From positions 20,152 through 84,151 of the forward strand of contig NZ_AORV01000052.1 of NCBI RefSeq assembly GCF_000350485.1: DNA of 64,000 nucleotides. The letters run 5' to 3'. This document shows, one piece after another, positions 1 to 8,993 of the stretch (positions within the stretch are counted from its first letter, which is position 1; each line of letters starts with the position of its first letter). The translations under genes were made by a program, and so were the position numbers. The notes under the pieces were generated by a model. That model was not told the origin of the DNA and did no database searches. It saw only the letters and a program-made list of their open reading frames with translations. This DNA comes from Ruminiclostridium cellobioparum subsp. termitidis CT1112 (GTDB lineage Bacteria > Bacillota > Clostridia > Acetivibrionales > DSM-1351).

Positions 1-1010
1 AATGGCCCTGCAACATTTACCTGCTCTTCATTTTGGGTTTTATTCAGAATGTGCATGGGGAAATTATTGCGGATATATCTCCCAAGGAAAGCGGAAGACG
101 CATGCTGGTTTGAACCCCCGTCACAAACCAGATATCTCCTGCCCTTGCATTCCTTTTTATATAGAATCCTGGTGAGATAGGTTCCGGCCTCGGCCATCAG
201 AAACCTTCCGCTTTCAACAAATACCTTTGTCCCGGAAAGCTTCTCCCTGTATCCCTCCCACATCAGTGAAAAATCGTTTTTAAAAGCATCCATGTCAAGG
301 GAAGAGTCGTCTTTGAAATACGGTACTCCAAAACCGCCTCCCAGATTTAAAAACTTTAATTCAAGGCTGCAATTCTCTGATAATTCAAGTGAAAGCTTGA
401 TGATCTGTTCCATGCTGAGAATTATGTTATGTGCATTCAAGGCCTGTGTCCCTGTGTAGATATGTATCCCGACAATTTTTATATTTGAAAGTGAACCTAT
501 GAATTCCAGAGCGGCTTCGGTTTCTATCCGGTCTATTCCGAATTGAGTGGGCACACCCGTCATCTTTATGTTTGAACCTGCCACATCAAAATCCGGATTA
601 ATGCGTATTGAAATATTGACTTTCCTGCCCTTTTGCCCGGCAAGCTCATCAATCAGTGCAGCCTCTTCCACCGACTCCACATTTATGCTGCAGATTCCTG
701 TTTCAATGGCATACTCCAGCTCTTCACAGTTTTTTCCCGGACTTGTGAAAACAATACTGTCAGGTGCAAAGCCTGCAGCAAGGGCCGTATATAATTCTCC
801 CGAAGATGCCACCTCTATCCCGCTGCCCAGCTTTCTGAACAGCTGGCACATTCCCAGCAGCGGGTTTGCCTTCATGGAATATAATATTCCGAACTCTTCT
901 GGCAGGCTGTCTCTCAATATCCCGTACTGTGAAATGATTTTGTCTGTGTCATACACATAAAGCGGAGTACCGTATCGGACTGCAATGTTCTCCAGTATTT
1001 TATCCTCCAT
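1..1010 (-). CDS. PLP-dependent decarboxylase, LysA/BtrK-like (partial)
   Basis: Fold-III PLP decarboxylase of the diaminopimelate/ornithine decarboxylase group, open to the left edge, so the C-terminus is missing. It starts at the ATG at 1010. Visible marks are YGTPLYVYD near residues 13-21, the Schiff-base lysine in YSMKANP (K47), a glycine loop GGGFGVPYF and ESGRF where relatives usually have EPGR. It overlaps the thioesterase stop by 11 bp, so the two are translationally coupled. Beside an ACP, an AMP ligase and BtrH-like proteins, a role like BtrK (decarboxylation of a carrier-bound amino acid) is attractive. That is inference: a free amino-acid decarboxylase supplying a diamine is equally possible. 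Confidence 0.88.
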   Translation of the reverse strand, partial: MEDKILENIAVRYGTPLYVYDTDKIISQYGILRDSLPEEFGILYSMKANPLLGMCQLFRKLGSGIEVASSGELYTALAAGFAPDSIVFTSPGKNCEELEYAIETGICSINVESVEEAALIDELAGQKGRKVNISIRINPDFDVAGSNIKMTGVPTQFGIDRIETEAALEFIGSLSNIKIVGIHIYTGTQALNAHNIILSMEQIIKLSLELSENCSLELKFLNLGGGFGVPYFKDDSSLDMDAFKNDFSLMWEGYREKLSGTKVFVESGRFLMAEAGTYLTRILYKKECKGRRYLVCDGGSNQHASSAFLGRYIRNNFPMHILNKTQNEEQVNVAGP

Positions 1011-1731
1011 ATGCTCCCTCCCGTCCGGTATCGACAAGTGTACCGTTTATGATCCGGGTTATTTCCCCGGCATGTTTATGCAGGTAGAAATGTCCTCCCT
1101 CAAAATAATAAAAATTGCATTGCCCGCCGCAATAGTTTTTCCATTTATCCATATCGGCCGGTTGAGCCAATTCATCCTCCTTACCGGCAAATACTGAAAT
1201 ATTAAAATCAAACCTTCTTTTCAAAGCCTTTGACTCATAGGTTTCCAGGAGTTTATAATCCGCCCTTAAGGTTTGCATCGCCGATTTCAGCAGTCCCTTC
1301 ATTTTCAGCAGGTTATCAGATATTCCTCCCAGCTTCAGAGCCTCCTTTTCAAACTCGGGTTCAGGCAGGCTATGAAGGTTTCTATCCTCTTTCCTGATGC
1401 AGGGAGGATATCTTCCTGAAAAGAAAACATGCACCGGCAGTCTTAAATTTTTTTCCTGGAGCACACATATGGTCTCATAGGCTAAAATACTGCCCAGACT
1501 GTGGCCCCAGACAGCATATTCACTGTCTCGGCACTCTTCTTCAAGCATTTCGACTATATCGGCAACTGCCTCATTAACGGTATTATAGTAAGGCTCCCGG
1601 TATCTGCCTGCTCTTCCTGCCAGTTCAAAAGGATAAAGCTTTATTGCTCCGTCCAGCAATTTGCTCCATTTTGAATAAATTGCCGCAGAACCTCCCGCAT
1701 AGGGTAAACAAAAAAGCTTGATGCCACTCAT
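1000..1731 (-). CDS. Type II thioesterase (alpha/beta hydrolase)
   Basis: Stand-alone thioesterase of the RifR/GrsT family, which clears wrongly loaded acyl groups from carrier proteins or releases products. The N-terminal LFCLPYAGGSA segment, the nucleophile elbow WGHSLGS and a C-terminal GGHFYL histidine match the Ser-Asp-His triad of the family; length (243 aa) is normal. The ATG at 1731 is preferred to one four codons upstream because GGAGG sits 5 nt before it, while the upstream ATG overlaps that site. It lies between the second BtrH-like gene and the PLP decarboxylase and supports thiotemplated chemistry in this cluster. Confidence 0.9.
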   Translation of the reverse strand: MSGIKLFCLPYAGGSAAIYSKWSKLLDGAIKLYPFELAGRAGRYREPYYNTVNEAVADIVEMLEEECRDSEYAVWGHSLGSILAYETICVLQEKNLRLPVHVFFSGRYPPCIRKEDRNLHSLPEPEFEKEALKLGGISDNLLKMKGLLKSAMQTLRADYKLLETYESKALKRRFDFNISVFAGKEDELAQPADMDKWKNYCGGQCNFYYFEGGHFYLHKHAGEITRIINGTLVDTGREGAYGG

Positions 1732-1784
1732 TATAACCTCCATACCAATATTTGCATTATTTTAAGTCACCCCGTCCATTAACT

Positions 1785-2894
1785 TTATCTCAGACAAAGC
1801 AGCTTTTCCACCGCCCGGCTTTCATTATCCCTTATCAATTCCAGCTGACTGCACAGGTTATCGATTGAACCTGCATTTTTTGTAATTGCCAGCCTCAGTG
1901 AGAGATTTGATATTATCTCCCATCTTCTGGCAGACTCCTCAAGGTATATGTTCGCCTCATTGACAGGCTTACCGGGGAGTTTTTCCTCAAGCTGCCTTAG
2001 AAAAACTCCGAAGCGTATTCTGCTCCGGGATAGTATTTTAAAAGCAAAATTATAATAGTATCTGTACTCCTGAAAAATTTCTTCTTCCGGAAGCTCCTGT
2101 TTTTTTAAAAGAAGTTCCCTTCTGAAGCTGTCAATAACCTGAAGCCCGCAGCTGCAACCCAGGATGTCCTTTTCACCCAGCATCCTCTTACAGCTTTCTT
2201 CAATAACAGTCTTCCATCTTATATCGTTGTAATAAAACCGGCTGCTCTTGCCGACTTCCATCCACATATTCCTTATTGGCTTGGAATACGAACCGAGACA
2301 GTTTTCGGAACTCCGTGCCAGCAGCAGTTCCTCCAATGGTATTCTTCCGTCAAAATCGCTGCTGGAAAGGCTGTATTTGTCAAAAAGTTCAACATAGCCC
2401 TCTTCCTCGTTATAGCCTGTTACAACCACCGCATGTGCTCCGTGTTCTTTTTGAAAGGCACGGTGATATCTCATATGGTACAGGTCCACAACTACTACAA
2501 CGGGCACTTCCATATGAATCAATTCCTTTAGCCTTTCATATGCTGTTTTCCCATCATCCTCCATGTAAATGGAAATCTTTATTTTATCCGGCGGAAGTTG
2601 ATCTACATTTTCTGGAATACGCTTGTCAAAGCAGGTGACTGCCGGGAAACAAGCGTATTCCAGAGATGTATTTAATTCCTCTCTGGTGAATAAGAAGGAT
2701 TTGGAGGGTTTATGTAAAAAATTGATTCCTATGTACCCGGTTTCAGAATCAAACATAAAGGAAAGATAGTCGGCAAGAATAATATCAGGGTTTAAATTCA
2801 AATATGCAACAAGTGCTCCGTATGCATTTTGAAAGCAATCGGCGACATATGGCACAAAGTACCGCGGAACGCCGCTAATTGAATATTTTGACAT
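1785..2894 (-). CDS. BtrH-like acyltransferase (copy A)
   Basis: Resembles the butirosin BtrH N-terminal family, a cysteine-protease-like acyltransferase that moves an acyl group from an ACP to an amine. Family-type residues are the Cys of VADCFQNAY (C20), the His of GAHAVVVTGY (H154) and the Asp of ELFDKYS (D172), a plausible Cys-His-Asp triad. The C-terminal half is helical and of unknown function. The start overlaps the kinase-like gene by 20 bp and has a GAAGGA site. A diverged second copy lies at 7527-8663 with the same triad, so two acyl-transfer steps, or two acceptors, are likely. The substrate cannot be read from the sequence. Confidence 0.8.
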   Translation of the reverse strand: MSKYSISGVPRYFVPYVADCFQNAYGALVAYLNLNPDIILADYLSFMFDSETGYIGINFLHKPSKSFLFTREELNTSLEYACFPAVTCFDKRIPENVDQLPPDKIKISIYMEDDGKTAYERLKELIHMEVPVVVVVDLYHMRYHRAFQKEHGAHAVVVTGYNEEEGYVELFDKYSLSSSDFDGRIPLEELLLARSSENCLGSYSKPIRNMWMEVGKSSRFYYNDIRWKTVIEESCKRMLGEKDILGCSCGLQVIDSFRRELLLKKQELPEEEIFQEYRYYYNFAFKILSRSRIRFGVFLRQLEEKLPGKPVNEANIYLEESARRWEIISNLSLRLAITKNAGSIDNLCSQLELIRDNESRAVEKLLCLR

Positions 2895-3567
2895 ATTCCT
2901 TCATCTCCCCCTTGTCAGAAATATAGTCATCTGCATATTTTATAACACTGTCATCACTGTTTCTGAGCCAGATTATGTTTGTATCATTTTTTACTGTGTT
3001 ATTATTAAACAGCAGCAAATATTCCTTTCTCAATTTCATAAGATAAAACAGGTCCTTGTTTTTGATCATGCCGCTTTTCTTAATGACTCTATTTGTGTAG
3101 AACAAGGGTTTTCCGCGTTTTTGAATTCGTTTGTAGCATATCCTTGGATCTATATCCTGAAAAAATACCAGGTCAGGCTTCAATATTCTGCCATATATTG
3201 CTTTGCCGGGCTTAACTCCCGTCCCGTTGGCGTTATCCCTGGTCAGACCTGTATAAACATACCTGTCTGCCAGTAATATATATTGTTTTTTTAATAAAGG
3301 AAGTATTTTAAAATAGTAATCCTGCATGAAGCCAAACCATTGAAAAAAACTGTAAATTTCAGGGGTAAGCAGTCTGACGGAATCCATCCTTTTGATTATT
3401 CCACGGATAAGCTTATTTGAATTCCACTCAATTAAGCCTACTTTATACCCCTTTCCCACCAGATGGCTTCGCAGGCTTGCGACATTCTCGCTTTTACCGC
3501 AGCCGCTGATGCCCTCAAAAACTATTAAAATACCCCTGCCTCCATTGATTTTTAAGTTTTCCTTCAT
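2875..3567 (-). CDS. Thymidylate kinase-like P-loop protein
   Basis: A nucleoside-monophosphate-kinase fold protein of 230 aa. The P-loop FEGISGCGKSE lies near residue 20, a DRY motif (LLADRYVYTGLTRD) follows at mid-length, and a basic RIQKRGK segment stands where thymidylate kinases carry their LID. The rest diverges from housekeeping Tmk, and it sits inside a biosynthetic operon, so it probably phosphorylates a pathway intermediate or cofactor rather than dTMP (inference). The ATG at 3567 has AGAGG 5 nt upstream; a TTG one codon earlier is less likely. It overlaps the downstream BtrH-like gene. Confidence 0.7.
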   Translation of the reverse strand: MKENLKINGGRGILIVFEGISGCGKSENVASLRSHLVGKGYKVGLIEWNSNKLIRGIIKRMDSVRLLTPEIYSFFQWFGFMQDYYFKILPLLKKQYILLADRYVYTGLTRDNANGTGVKPGKAIYGRILKPDLVFFQDIDPRICYKRIQKRGKPLFYTNRVIKKSGMIKNKDLFYLMKLRKEYLLLFNNNTVKNDTNIIWLRNSDDSVIKYADDYISDKGEMKEYVKIFN

Positions 3568-3596
3568 CAAAGCCTCTCATAACAAAATTGTAATAG

Positions 3597-4706
3597 TCAA
3601 AGATTATTTCTGAGTTTATATGCCTCGGTAAAGTCAACAGCAGCATTTCTGCCAATCAGCAGATTTTCATGAAGCCGTTCCAATATTTCCATGGAAAAAT
3701 TCATTGCCTCCCAATTGGTGTAGGAGATGCCAAAACCAAGATTTTCCCACAGGCCGGTGTTCTTTTTTTCATGCTCGCCGAAAGGTTCCAGCATAATTAA
3801 CGGGGTTGCTGAAGCAAGTGAGTCCATCATTGTACCGGCGCCGGGCTTTCCCACGATGGCCCTGGCTGTTGCCGTTACATCAAACAGGTCATGGTATTCG
3901 TACTTATTAGAAAAAAACGGTGGCCTGGATTGACATATTTCACCTATGGGAGGAAATTCAAATACACCTTTTTTGTTTTTATTCCAGGCACACCAGTTGG
4001 GATCAACCATAAAACATCTGTCTCCGGGTGTAATGTCCATGGCTTCCTGCAGCTCGTAGGCAACAATGTCCAGGGACAATCCCCTGCTCCGGAGTTGTGG
4101 AATTTTGGACCTGTAGGTTCCCATTCCCCAGCCGCCTCCATGGATAATAAATCTATCCGGCCTCCGGGAATAGGGTAATGGTTCCTCTTTTGAAACAGGA
4201 ATCTGGTATTGAAGTTTCATGTTTTCAAAATCGTAGAGCCAAAATTCACTGAAACGGGTATTATAATCGGGAACATACTGCTGCAGGCTCTTCCATGAAG
4301 GGGGCAAATCACAGTCTACGTACAGTATTTCAGCATTTAGGGTACCAGGTGCCGATCTGGTTCTGTATTCTTCCATAACATACAGCCAGTGCCCTGAAAG
4401 AATGATGAAATCTCGTCTGTCCTCTTTTAACCAAACCTCCAGAAGCCGGTCAACAAGCTCTCGGTCCATACTTTTACGTATGTCCATAGGCATTCTGGCC
4501 GACATTTGCGCCAACGCGAAATTGCCATGATATGCCTTCCTGCTCCTTCGTATATTCTCCCTCTTGTCTTCGGAAATAAGATTCTCAAAAACTTCCACAC
4601 AGGTTGGAACGTTCTTTTCCTCAAGTCTCCGGGCGGCCAGCAGACCGGGTATGTATAACCCAAGTCCAAAGCCTGAGCAGAGTATCGTAACAGTTCTTTT
4701 TTCCAT
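3597..4706 (-). CDS. GT-B glycosyltransferase-like protein
   Basis: A 369-aa protein that looks like a UDP-glucuronosyltransferase/MurG-type GT-B fold. The N-terminus LCSGFGLGLYIPGLLAARRL resembles the glycine loop of such enzymes. The C-terminal VGKPGAGTMMDSLASATPLI plus EPFGEHEKKN matches the donor-binding half, where a glycine-rich loop is followed by an acidic residue. No membrane segment is seen. The start at 4706 has AGGAG 9 nt upstream. It lies between the kinase-like and nucleotidyltransferase-like genes in the same direction. A sugar transfer in the pathway is inferred; donor and acceptor are unknown. Confidence 0.65.
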   Translation of the reverse strand: MEKRTVTILCSGFGLGLYIPGLLAARRLEEKNVPTCVEVFENLISEDKRENIRRSRKAYHGNFALAQMSARMPMDIRKSMDRELVDRLLEVWLKEDRRDFIILSGHWLYVMEEYRTRSAPGTLNAEILYVDCDLPPSWKSLQQYVPDYNTRFSEFWLYDFENMKLQYQIPVSKEEPLPYSRRPDRFIIHGGGWGMGTYRSKIPQLRSRGLSLDIVAYELQEAMDITPGDRCFMVDPNWCAWNKNKKGVFEFPPIGEICQSRPPFFSNKYEYHDLFDVTATARAIVGKPGAGTMMDSLASATPLIMLEPFGEHEKKNTGLWENLGFGISYTNWEAMNFSMEILERLHENLLIGRNAAVDFTEAYKLRNNL

Positions 4707-4751
4707 TTACTCACGCTCCTTGACTTAAAACGCGTTCATAGTTTTTTTTAA

Positions 4752-5897
4752 TTAACCGAATTTTGCGTCAAGAAATCTGTTCATACCCTCTGCTTTGCTT
4801 TTATCTATACTCAAAATTCTATTTACGTCAAATAGACGTGTAAAGAAATCAAATTGCCATTTGGACGGTTCTTTATTCTCAATTGCATATTCGTCAAGAT
4901 AGGACAGGTCGTCAGGCTTAAAGCTGTCTTTTACAAATTCCGGTACTATTTCTCCGAACATAAGCTCAATGTAATGGAAGTTATAGTAAACTATCTTGTC
5001 CAGGTTATATTCCTTGACCCTGCCCACCAGCATGTTCCAATCTATCTTCTCGGAGAACTTGCGTATGTACATGTACAAATCGGCAAACTTATAGAGTTTC
5101 AAATCTTTCAAACTGGCTATCCATATCATGAGGCAGGCTTCCTTGTACAGGTGGCAGCACAGTTGAATGATGTTATCTATATAATCCAGCATATAGCCTT
5201 TTATATGATGGATATCCACCGGAACGGCTCTCTGGATCAAATCCTTTGTCTGAACCTTATAAGGACAGTTTCCTTTCCAGAGAATATCGTGATTCACATC
5301 CACCTCCACCAGCTTTGCAAACTTATTATCGCTAAGCTTAAGAAATTGGTGTATTTCATGGGTAGCCATCTGGTGAAGTACTTTTTCCTTTCTGGAAACC
5401 TCCACTATGGCCTCCTTTTCTTCATCATAGTTCCCCTGAATGTAACCCAGACTCTCAAGAGCTTCAACAACAGGTACAACGTCTTCAAGCTTCATCAGCA
5501 TATCCAGATCATTGAAGATCCTTGTTTCAATTTCAGGGTAAACAATACTCGCCAGAAGGTTTCCTTTTAAAACAGGTATGATAAGCTTACGTTTTTCAAA
5601 CTCCCCTAAAATCTCCTGAAGCTTTTGGAGATAACAGCTGTTACGTTCTCCGAACACTGCCCACTGTGTATCCATCAGCCTTTGAAGTTCCTTTTCAAGA
5701 TTATCGTACAGGTTGAATTTTTTCAGATTATAGCGAAACATATTTAAAGTCCTGTGAGTTATCATCTGGTATATTACCTCAGACCACTCTATGTTGCCTG
5801 ATAGTATGCGCTTCAGAACCTCCTCCTGGGAAGCCTCCATTTCCACCGCTGTCAAAAGCACCAACTGTCTTTCGATTGATATATCTTCCTTCCTCAT
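4752..5897 (-). CDS. Nucleotidyltransferase family protein (NTP_transf_5-like)
   Basis: Belongs by appearance to the uncharacterised nucleotidyltransferase family often found in natural-product and surface-polysaccharide operons. The core is PVLKGNLLASIVYP followed by RIFNDLDMLMKL; the paired Asp of NDLDML are the expected metal ligands of a pol-beta-type fold. A later conserved-looking block is VDVNHDILWKG. The ATG at 5897 is chosen because AGGAGG lies 7 nt before it; the frame stays open to a GTG ten codons upstream that has no ribosome site. It follows the AMP-ligase gene by 22 bp. Transfer of a nucleotidyl group to a pathway intermediate is plausible but not shown. Confidence 0.68.
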   Translation of the reverse strand: MRKEDISIERQLVLLTAVEMEASQEEVLKRILSGNIEWSEVIYQMITHRTLNMFRYNLKKFNLYDNLEKELQRLMDTQWAVFGERNSCYLQKLQEILGEFEKRKLIIPVLKGNLLASIVYPEIETRIFNDLDMLMKLEDVVPVVEALESLGYIQGNYDEEKEAIVEVSRKEKVLHQMATHEIHQFLKLSDNKFAKLVEVDVNHDILWKGNCPYKVQTKDLIQRAVPVDIHHIKGYMLDYIDNIIQLCCHLYKEACLMIWIASLKDLKLYKFADLYMYIRKFSEKIDWNMLVGRVKEYNLDKIVYYNFHYIELMFGEIVPEFVKDSFKPDDLSYLDEYAIENKEPSKWQFDFFTRLFDVNRILSIDKSKAEGMNRFLDAKFG

Positions 5898-5919
5898 TAC
5901 ATAGCCTCCTGTCTGGTTA

Positions 5920-7458
5920 TTAACCACTCAAAAACGTATTGTACATTGTCAATAGAGGGTAAAGGTCTTTTATATCTTTCTTGCTGATCTTTCCTATTAC
6001 ATTTCTCGGTATTTCGGGAATAATATATATTTCCTTTGGAACCTTCCTGTCTTCAAGCTGCGCCACACACCATTTATATATGTCTTTTACCTCTGCCTGG
6101 CACTGCTCCTTCAAAACCACCAAAGCGACTATTTTCTGCCCCAGTCTTTCGTCGTCGACACCTATAACGGCAGCTTCCTTTACAGCAGGGTTTTTCAGCA
6201 GCACTTCCTCAATGTCGATGGGATAAGCTCTGCTCCCTCCCTGCATTATCATGTCGTCATTCCTGCTGAGCACGAAAAACCTGCCTTCTTCATCCCTGTA
6301 GCCCAGATCTCTCACCCGGAAGCCCTTAGGTCCCAGTACTTCTCCGGTCAGCTCAGCCGATTTGTAATAACCGTCCATCATATAATCGCTTGTTATGTAC
6401 AATTCTCCGGTCTCTCCGACGGCAGCTTCAGTTCCGTCCTCCCTGTAAATCCTGATGCCGCAGCCCCTCATTGGCTTTCCGATCACACAGGGCAGGGAAA
6501 CCACATCCTCATGCTCTCCGAAGGTAACTCTGGCAGAAGCTTCCGAGGTACCATATGCGTTAAATACCCGCACCCCGGGAAAGGCGGCGGCTGTCCTCTG
6601 ATATATTGTCAGCGGATTTACCATTCCTCCTATAAGTATTCTCCTTACGGAGCTCAGATCATAGTTTTTTAATTGGGAATACTCAAGTATTTGCAGGAGC
6701 ATGGTTCTGACGATATAAAAATTCGTTGCCCGGTATTCCTGTACAGCCTTCAGGAATATTGCAGGATGAAATACATTATTCAGGAGTATGATACCTCCTC
6801 CCCGGCTTATGGCCATTAGAACGTCTCCTGAAATAGGGCTCGCCTGGGCCAGTGATCTCGGAATAATTGTCCTTTCTTCTGATGAAAAACCAAGATGTTC
6901 GGCAACAGCAAGTGCATTGCCGGTTATAGCTGAGTTGGACAATACTATTCCCTTTGGTCGTGATGTCGAACCGGATGTAAAGCATATACCAAAGGTATCT
7001 TCTGAAATCCCAGGCAAATCCCTAAACTTTTTGTTCTCATATTTATTAATGATGAAGGAGCCGTTTTCCTGTAAAACAAGTACAATCCTTATGTTCATTG
7101 CAGCCATACCGTCCCGTAATGCTGCAAAGCCTTTTGCATCTGTGATTAAAAGCTCCACATCGGTATAGTTTATCAACTCGGTCAATGTTTCTCCCTTGAG
7201 CTGGTATGACAAAGATACAAATACTTTTTTCATCCTGTTCAGGGCCAGCATACCTGTAAGAAATTCGGTGCAATTTGGGAGATAAACCCCTCCTATTGTA
7301 AAATCCCATTTTTCAAAAAGGCCGCAGAACTCGAGTACCTTGCGGTATATTTCACTATAGGTATATTTATTGTCGTTATATATCAGCAATGTGTTATCAC
7401 CGTATTTCTCACAGCTGCCGCAAAACATATTCCATGGTGAATAGTCTCTTTTCTCCAC
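5920..7458 (-). CDS. AMP-forming acyl/aminoacyl ligase (adenylation enzyme)
   Basis: An ANL-superfamily stand-alone adenylation enzyme of 512 aa, which would activate a carboxylic or amino acid with ATP and load it on the ACP encoded upstream. The P-loop FTSGSTSRPKG, the A5-type YGTSEA, the A8 hinge region with LSRNDDMIMQGG and the C-terminal catalytic lysine in NVIGKISKKD are all present. Translation apparently begins at GTG (7458), with GGAGAGG about 6 nt upstream. The specificity pocket cannot be read reliably by eye. Neighbours are a BtrH-like gene and the nucleotidyltransferase-like gene. Confidence 0.9.
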   Translation of the reverse strand: MEKRDYSPWNMFCGSCEKYGDNTLLIYNDNKYTYSEIYRKVLEFCGLFEKWDFTIGGVYLPNCTEFLTGMLALNRMKKVFVSLSYQLKGETLTELINYTDVELLITDAKGFAALRDGMAAMNIRIVLVLQENGSFIINKYENKKFRDLPGISEDTFGICFTSGSTSRPKGIVLSNSAITGNALAVAEHLGFSSEERTIIPRSLAQASPISGDVLMAISRGGGIILLNNVFHPAIFLKAVQEYRATNFYIVRTMLLQILEYSQLKNYDLSSVRRILIGGMVNPLTIYQRTAAAFPGVRVFNAYGTSEASARVTFGEHEDVVSLPCVIGKPMRGCGIRIYREDGTEAAVGETGELYITSDYMMDGYYKSAELTGEVLGPKGFRVRDLGYRDEEGRFFVLSRNDDMIMQGGSRAYPIDIEEVLLKNPAVKEAAVIGVDDERLGQKIVALVVLKEQCQAEVKDIYKWCVAQLEDRKVPKEIYIIPEIPRNVIGKISKKDIKDLYPLLTMYNTFLSG

Positions 7459-7526
7459 TTATACCTCTCCTTTTATTTGCGTGCGAATATAAATATTTTT
7501 AGGAAATCTTCTTGAAGTTATTTATG

Positions 7527-8663
7527 TCAAACCCTGTTGCCAATATAATTTTCAAGTTCCTCTACCAGACAGCTCTCCAGATTACGAACTTCACTGAGCT
7601 GTTTAACCAGTTCATCGGTTAAATCAAGTGATTTTTTGATTCCCAGCTTCAGTGCAATACTTGCGGAAATATCCCAGTGTTTTGAAGACTCGTCCAGGTA
7701 TCTGCATACCTCCTGTGCAAGATTTTCCCGAAGCAAGCTGCTTATTTCATTTACAAAGACCATAAATCTTTTTCTGTTTCGGACAATATTTTTAAAACTC
7801 ATATTCAAATAAGTCCTGTACCAGTCTATATCCGCATTTTCAAGCCCTTTCTCCTTTTTCAGGAGCAAATCGTTAATAAAGGAATCCAATGCCTTAAGTC
7901 CGCACTCCTGTCCGAGTACCCGTTTCTGTCCTGTCATTCTGCTGCAGCTTTCAGCCAGAATATTCATTAACTTCTCATTTGATATTTTAAAATCGTTTTC
8001 TGCATAAATTTCTATCCAGAGATTTCTAACAGGTCTTTTAAGAATATTATTTGACAGGGCAAGGGGATTTTCAGATGCTCTGCCCTGGTTGACCTCCTTA
8101 ATTGAAATCCTGCCGTCAAAATCACTGCTGGAAAGTTTGAATTTGTCGAAAAGTTCAAACCAGCCCTCCTTTTCGTCATAGCCTGTAATAACTATGCAAT
8201 GTAAACCATGTTCCTTCATATATGCCCTGTGATAACTCATATAATACAAATCAACTGCTGCAATCACAGGCTTTCGGCTGTCGACCAGGAACTTTAGCCT
8301 TGAGTAGGCCATGTCGGTATTGTCGTCTATATACATGTTGATGTTTATCCTGTCTTTATACCTGACTTCCCCGGTAATTCCTCCTGCCGGGCCGCTGTAA
8401 ATTTTTGTAGCCGGCAAATATACAAATTCCATTGAGGTGTTCAGTTCTTCCTCTGTAAACTCTACCGAGGTATTCATCCGGTAAGGATAATTCACCCCGA
8501 TATTGCCGTTGACCGGGTCATACATAAAAGAAAGATAATCCGCCAGAATCAGTCTGGTGTTCAACCCCATATACTCAAGCACTGCCGCATAGGCATTATG
8601 AAAGCAATCATTTACATAAGGCTCAAAATATCTCGGTACCTTCTCTGTTAAATTATTTTTCAT
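7527..8663 (-). CDS. BtrH-like acyltransferase (copy B)
   Basis: Paralogue of the gene at 1785-2894, 378 aa. The same family marks are present: VNDCFHNAY (C20), EHGLHCIVITGY (H155) and ELFDKFKLSSSDFDGR (D173). The two copies align over their whole length, including ILADYLSFM, but differ through much of the C-terminal half. It lies only 9 bp after the ACP gene, so ACP and acyltransferase are probably made together and work as a pair. AGGGTG precedes the ATG by 4 nt. Acyl or aminoacyl transfer from the ACP to an acceptor is the best guess. Confidence 0.8.
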   Translation of the reverse strand: MKNNLTEKVPRYFEPYVNDCFHNAYAAVLEYMGLNTRLILADYLSFMYDPVNGNIGVNYPYRMNTSVEFTEEELNTSMEFVYLPATKIYSGPAGGITGEVRYKDRININMYIDDNTDMAYSRLKFLVDSRKPVIAAVDLYYMSYHRAYMKEHGLHCIVITGYDEKEGWFELFDKFKLSSSDFDGRISIKEVNQGRASENPLALSNNILKRPVRNLWIEIYAENDFKISNEKLMNILAESCSRMTGQKRVLGQECGLKALDSFINDLLLKKEKGLENADIDWYRTYLNMSFKNIVRNRKRFMVFVNEISSLLRENLAQEVCRYLDESSKHWDISASIALKLGIKKSLDLTDELVKQLSEVRNLESCLVEELENYIGNRV

Positions 8664-8672
8664 GGTGCACCC

Positions 8673-8942
8673 TTAATTAATGCTGACACAATCAGAGTTT
8701 AGTTTGTTGTAAACATAATCGGTGATTGAACGCACCGTTGAGAATGTCTCATAAGTTAAAAAACTGCTGTCAAAGGTTATTCCGAAAACTTCCTCTATCT
8801 CTACAAGGAGTTCTACCAATACTATTGAGTCCACTCCATAGTTGTCTCTCAAATCGCTGTCAATCTGAACATTGTCATTATTAAACTGCCCAAGCCTGCT
8901 GACTGCCTCACATACCTTTGTTTCAATCTCGTGCTTCTGCAT
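8673..8942 (-). CDS. Acyl carrier protein
   Basis: An 89-aa stand-alone carrier protein. The phosphopantetheine site is the serine of YGVDSIVLVEL (S39), followed by the helix EIEEVFGITF typical of ACP/PCP domains. An AAGGAG site precedes the ATG. It is the first small biosynthetic gene after the 5'-nucleotidase and is followed directly by BtrH-like copy B. It is not the housekeeping AcpP context, since no fatty-acid genes are near. It most likely carries the substrate activated by the AMP ligase at 5920-7458. Confidence 0.92.
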   Translation of the reverse strand: MQKHEIETKVCEAVSRLGQFNNDNVQIDSDLRDNYGVDSIVLVELLVEIEEVFGITFDSSFLTYETFSTVRSITDYVYNKLNSDCVSIN

Positions 8943-8993
8943 AAATTATTACTCCTTTTCTTAGAAAATTATATTTAGAAGGTAAATCAAATG

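Noticed and set aside
1785..8663. Closthioamide cluster
   Set aside because: Ruminiclostridia make closthioamide by NRPS-free thiotemplated chemistry, so it was considered. No thioamide-forming sulfur-transfer enzyme or ATP-grasp gene is visible here, and I cannot match the gene order from memory.
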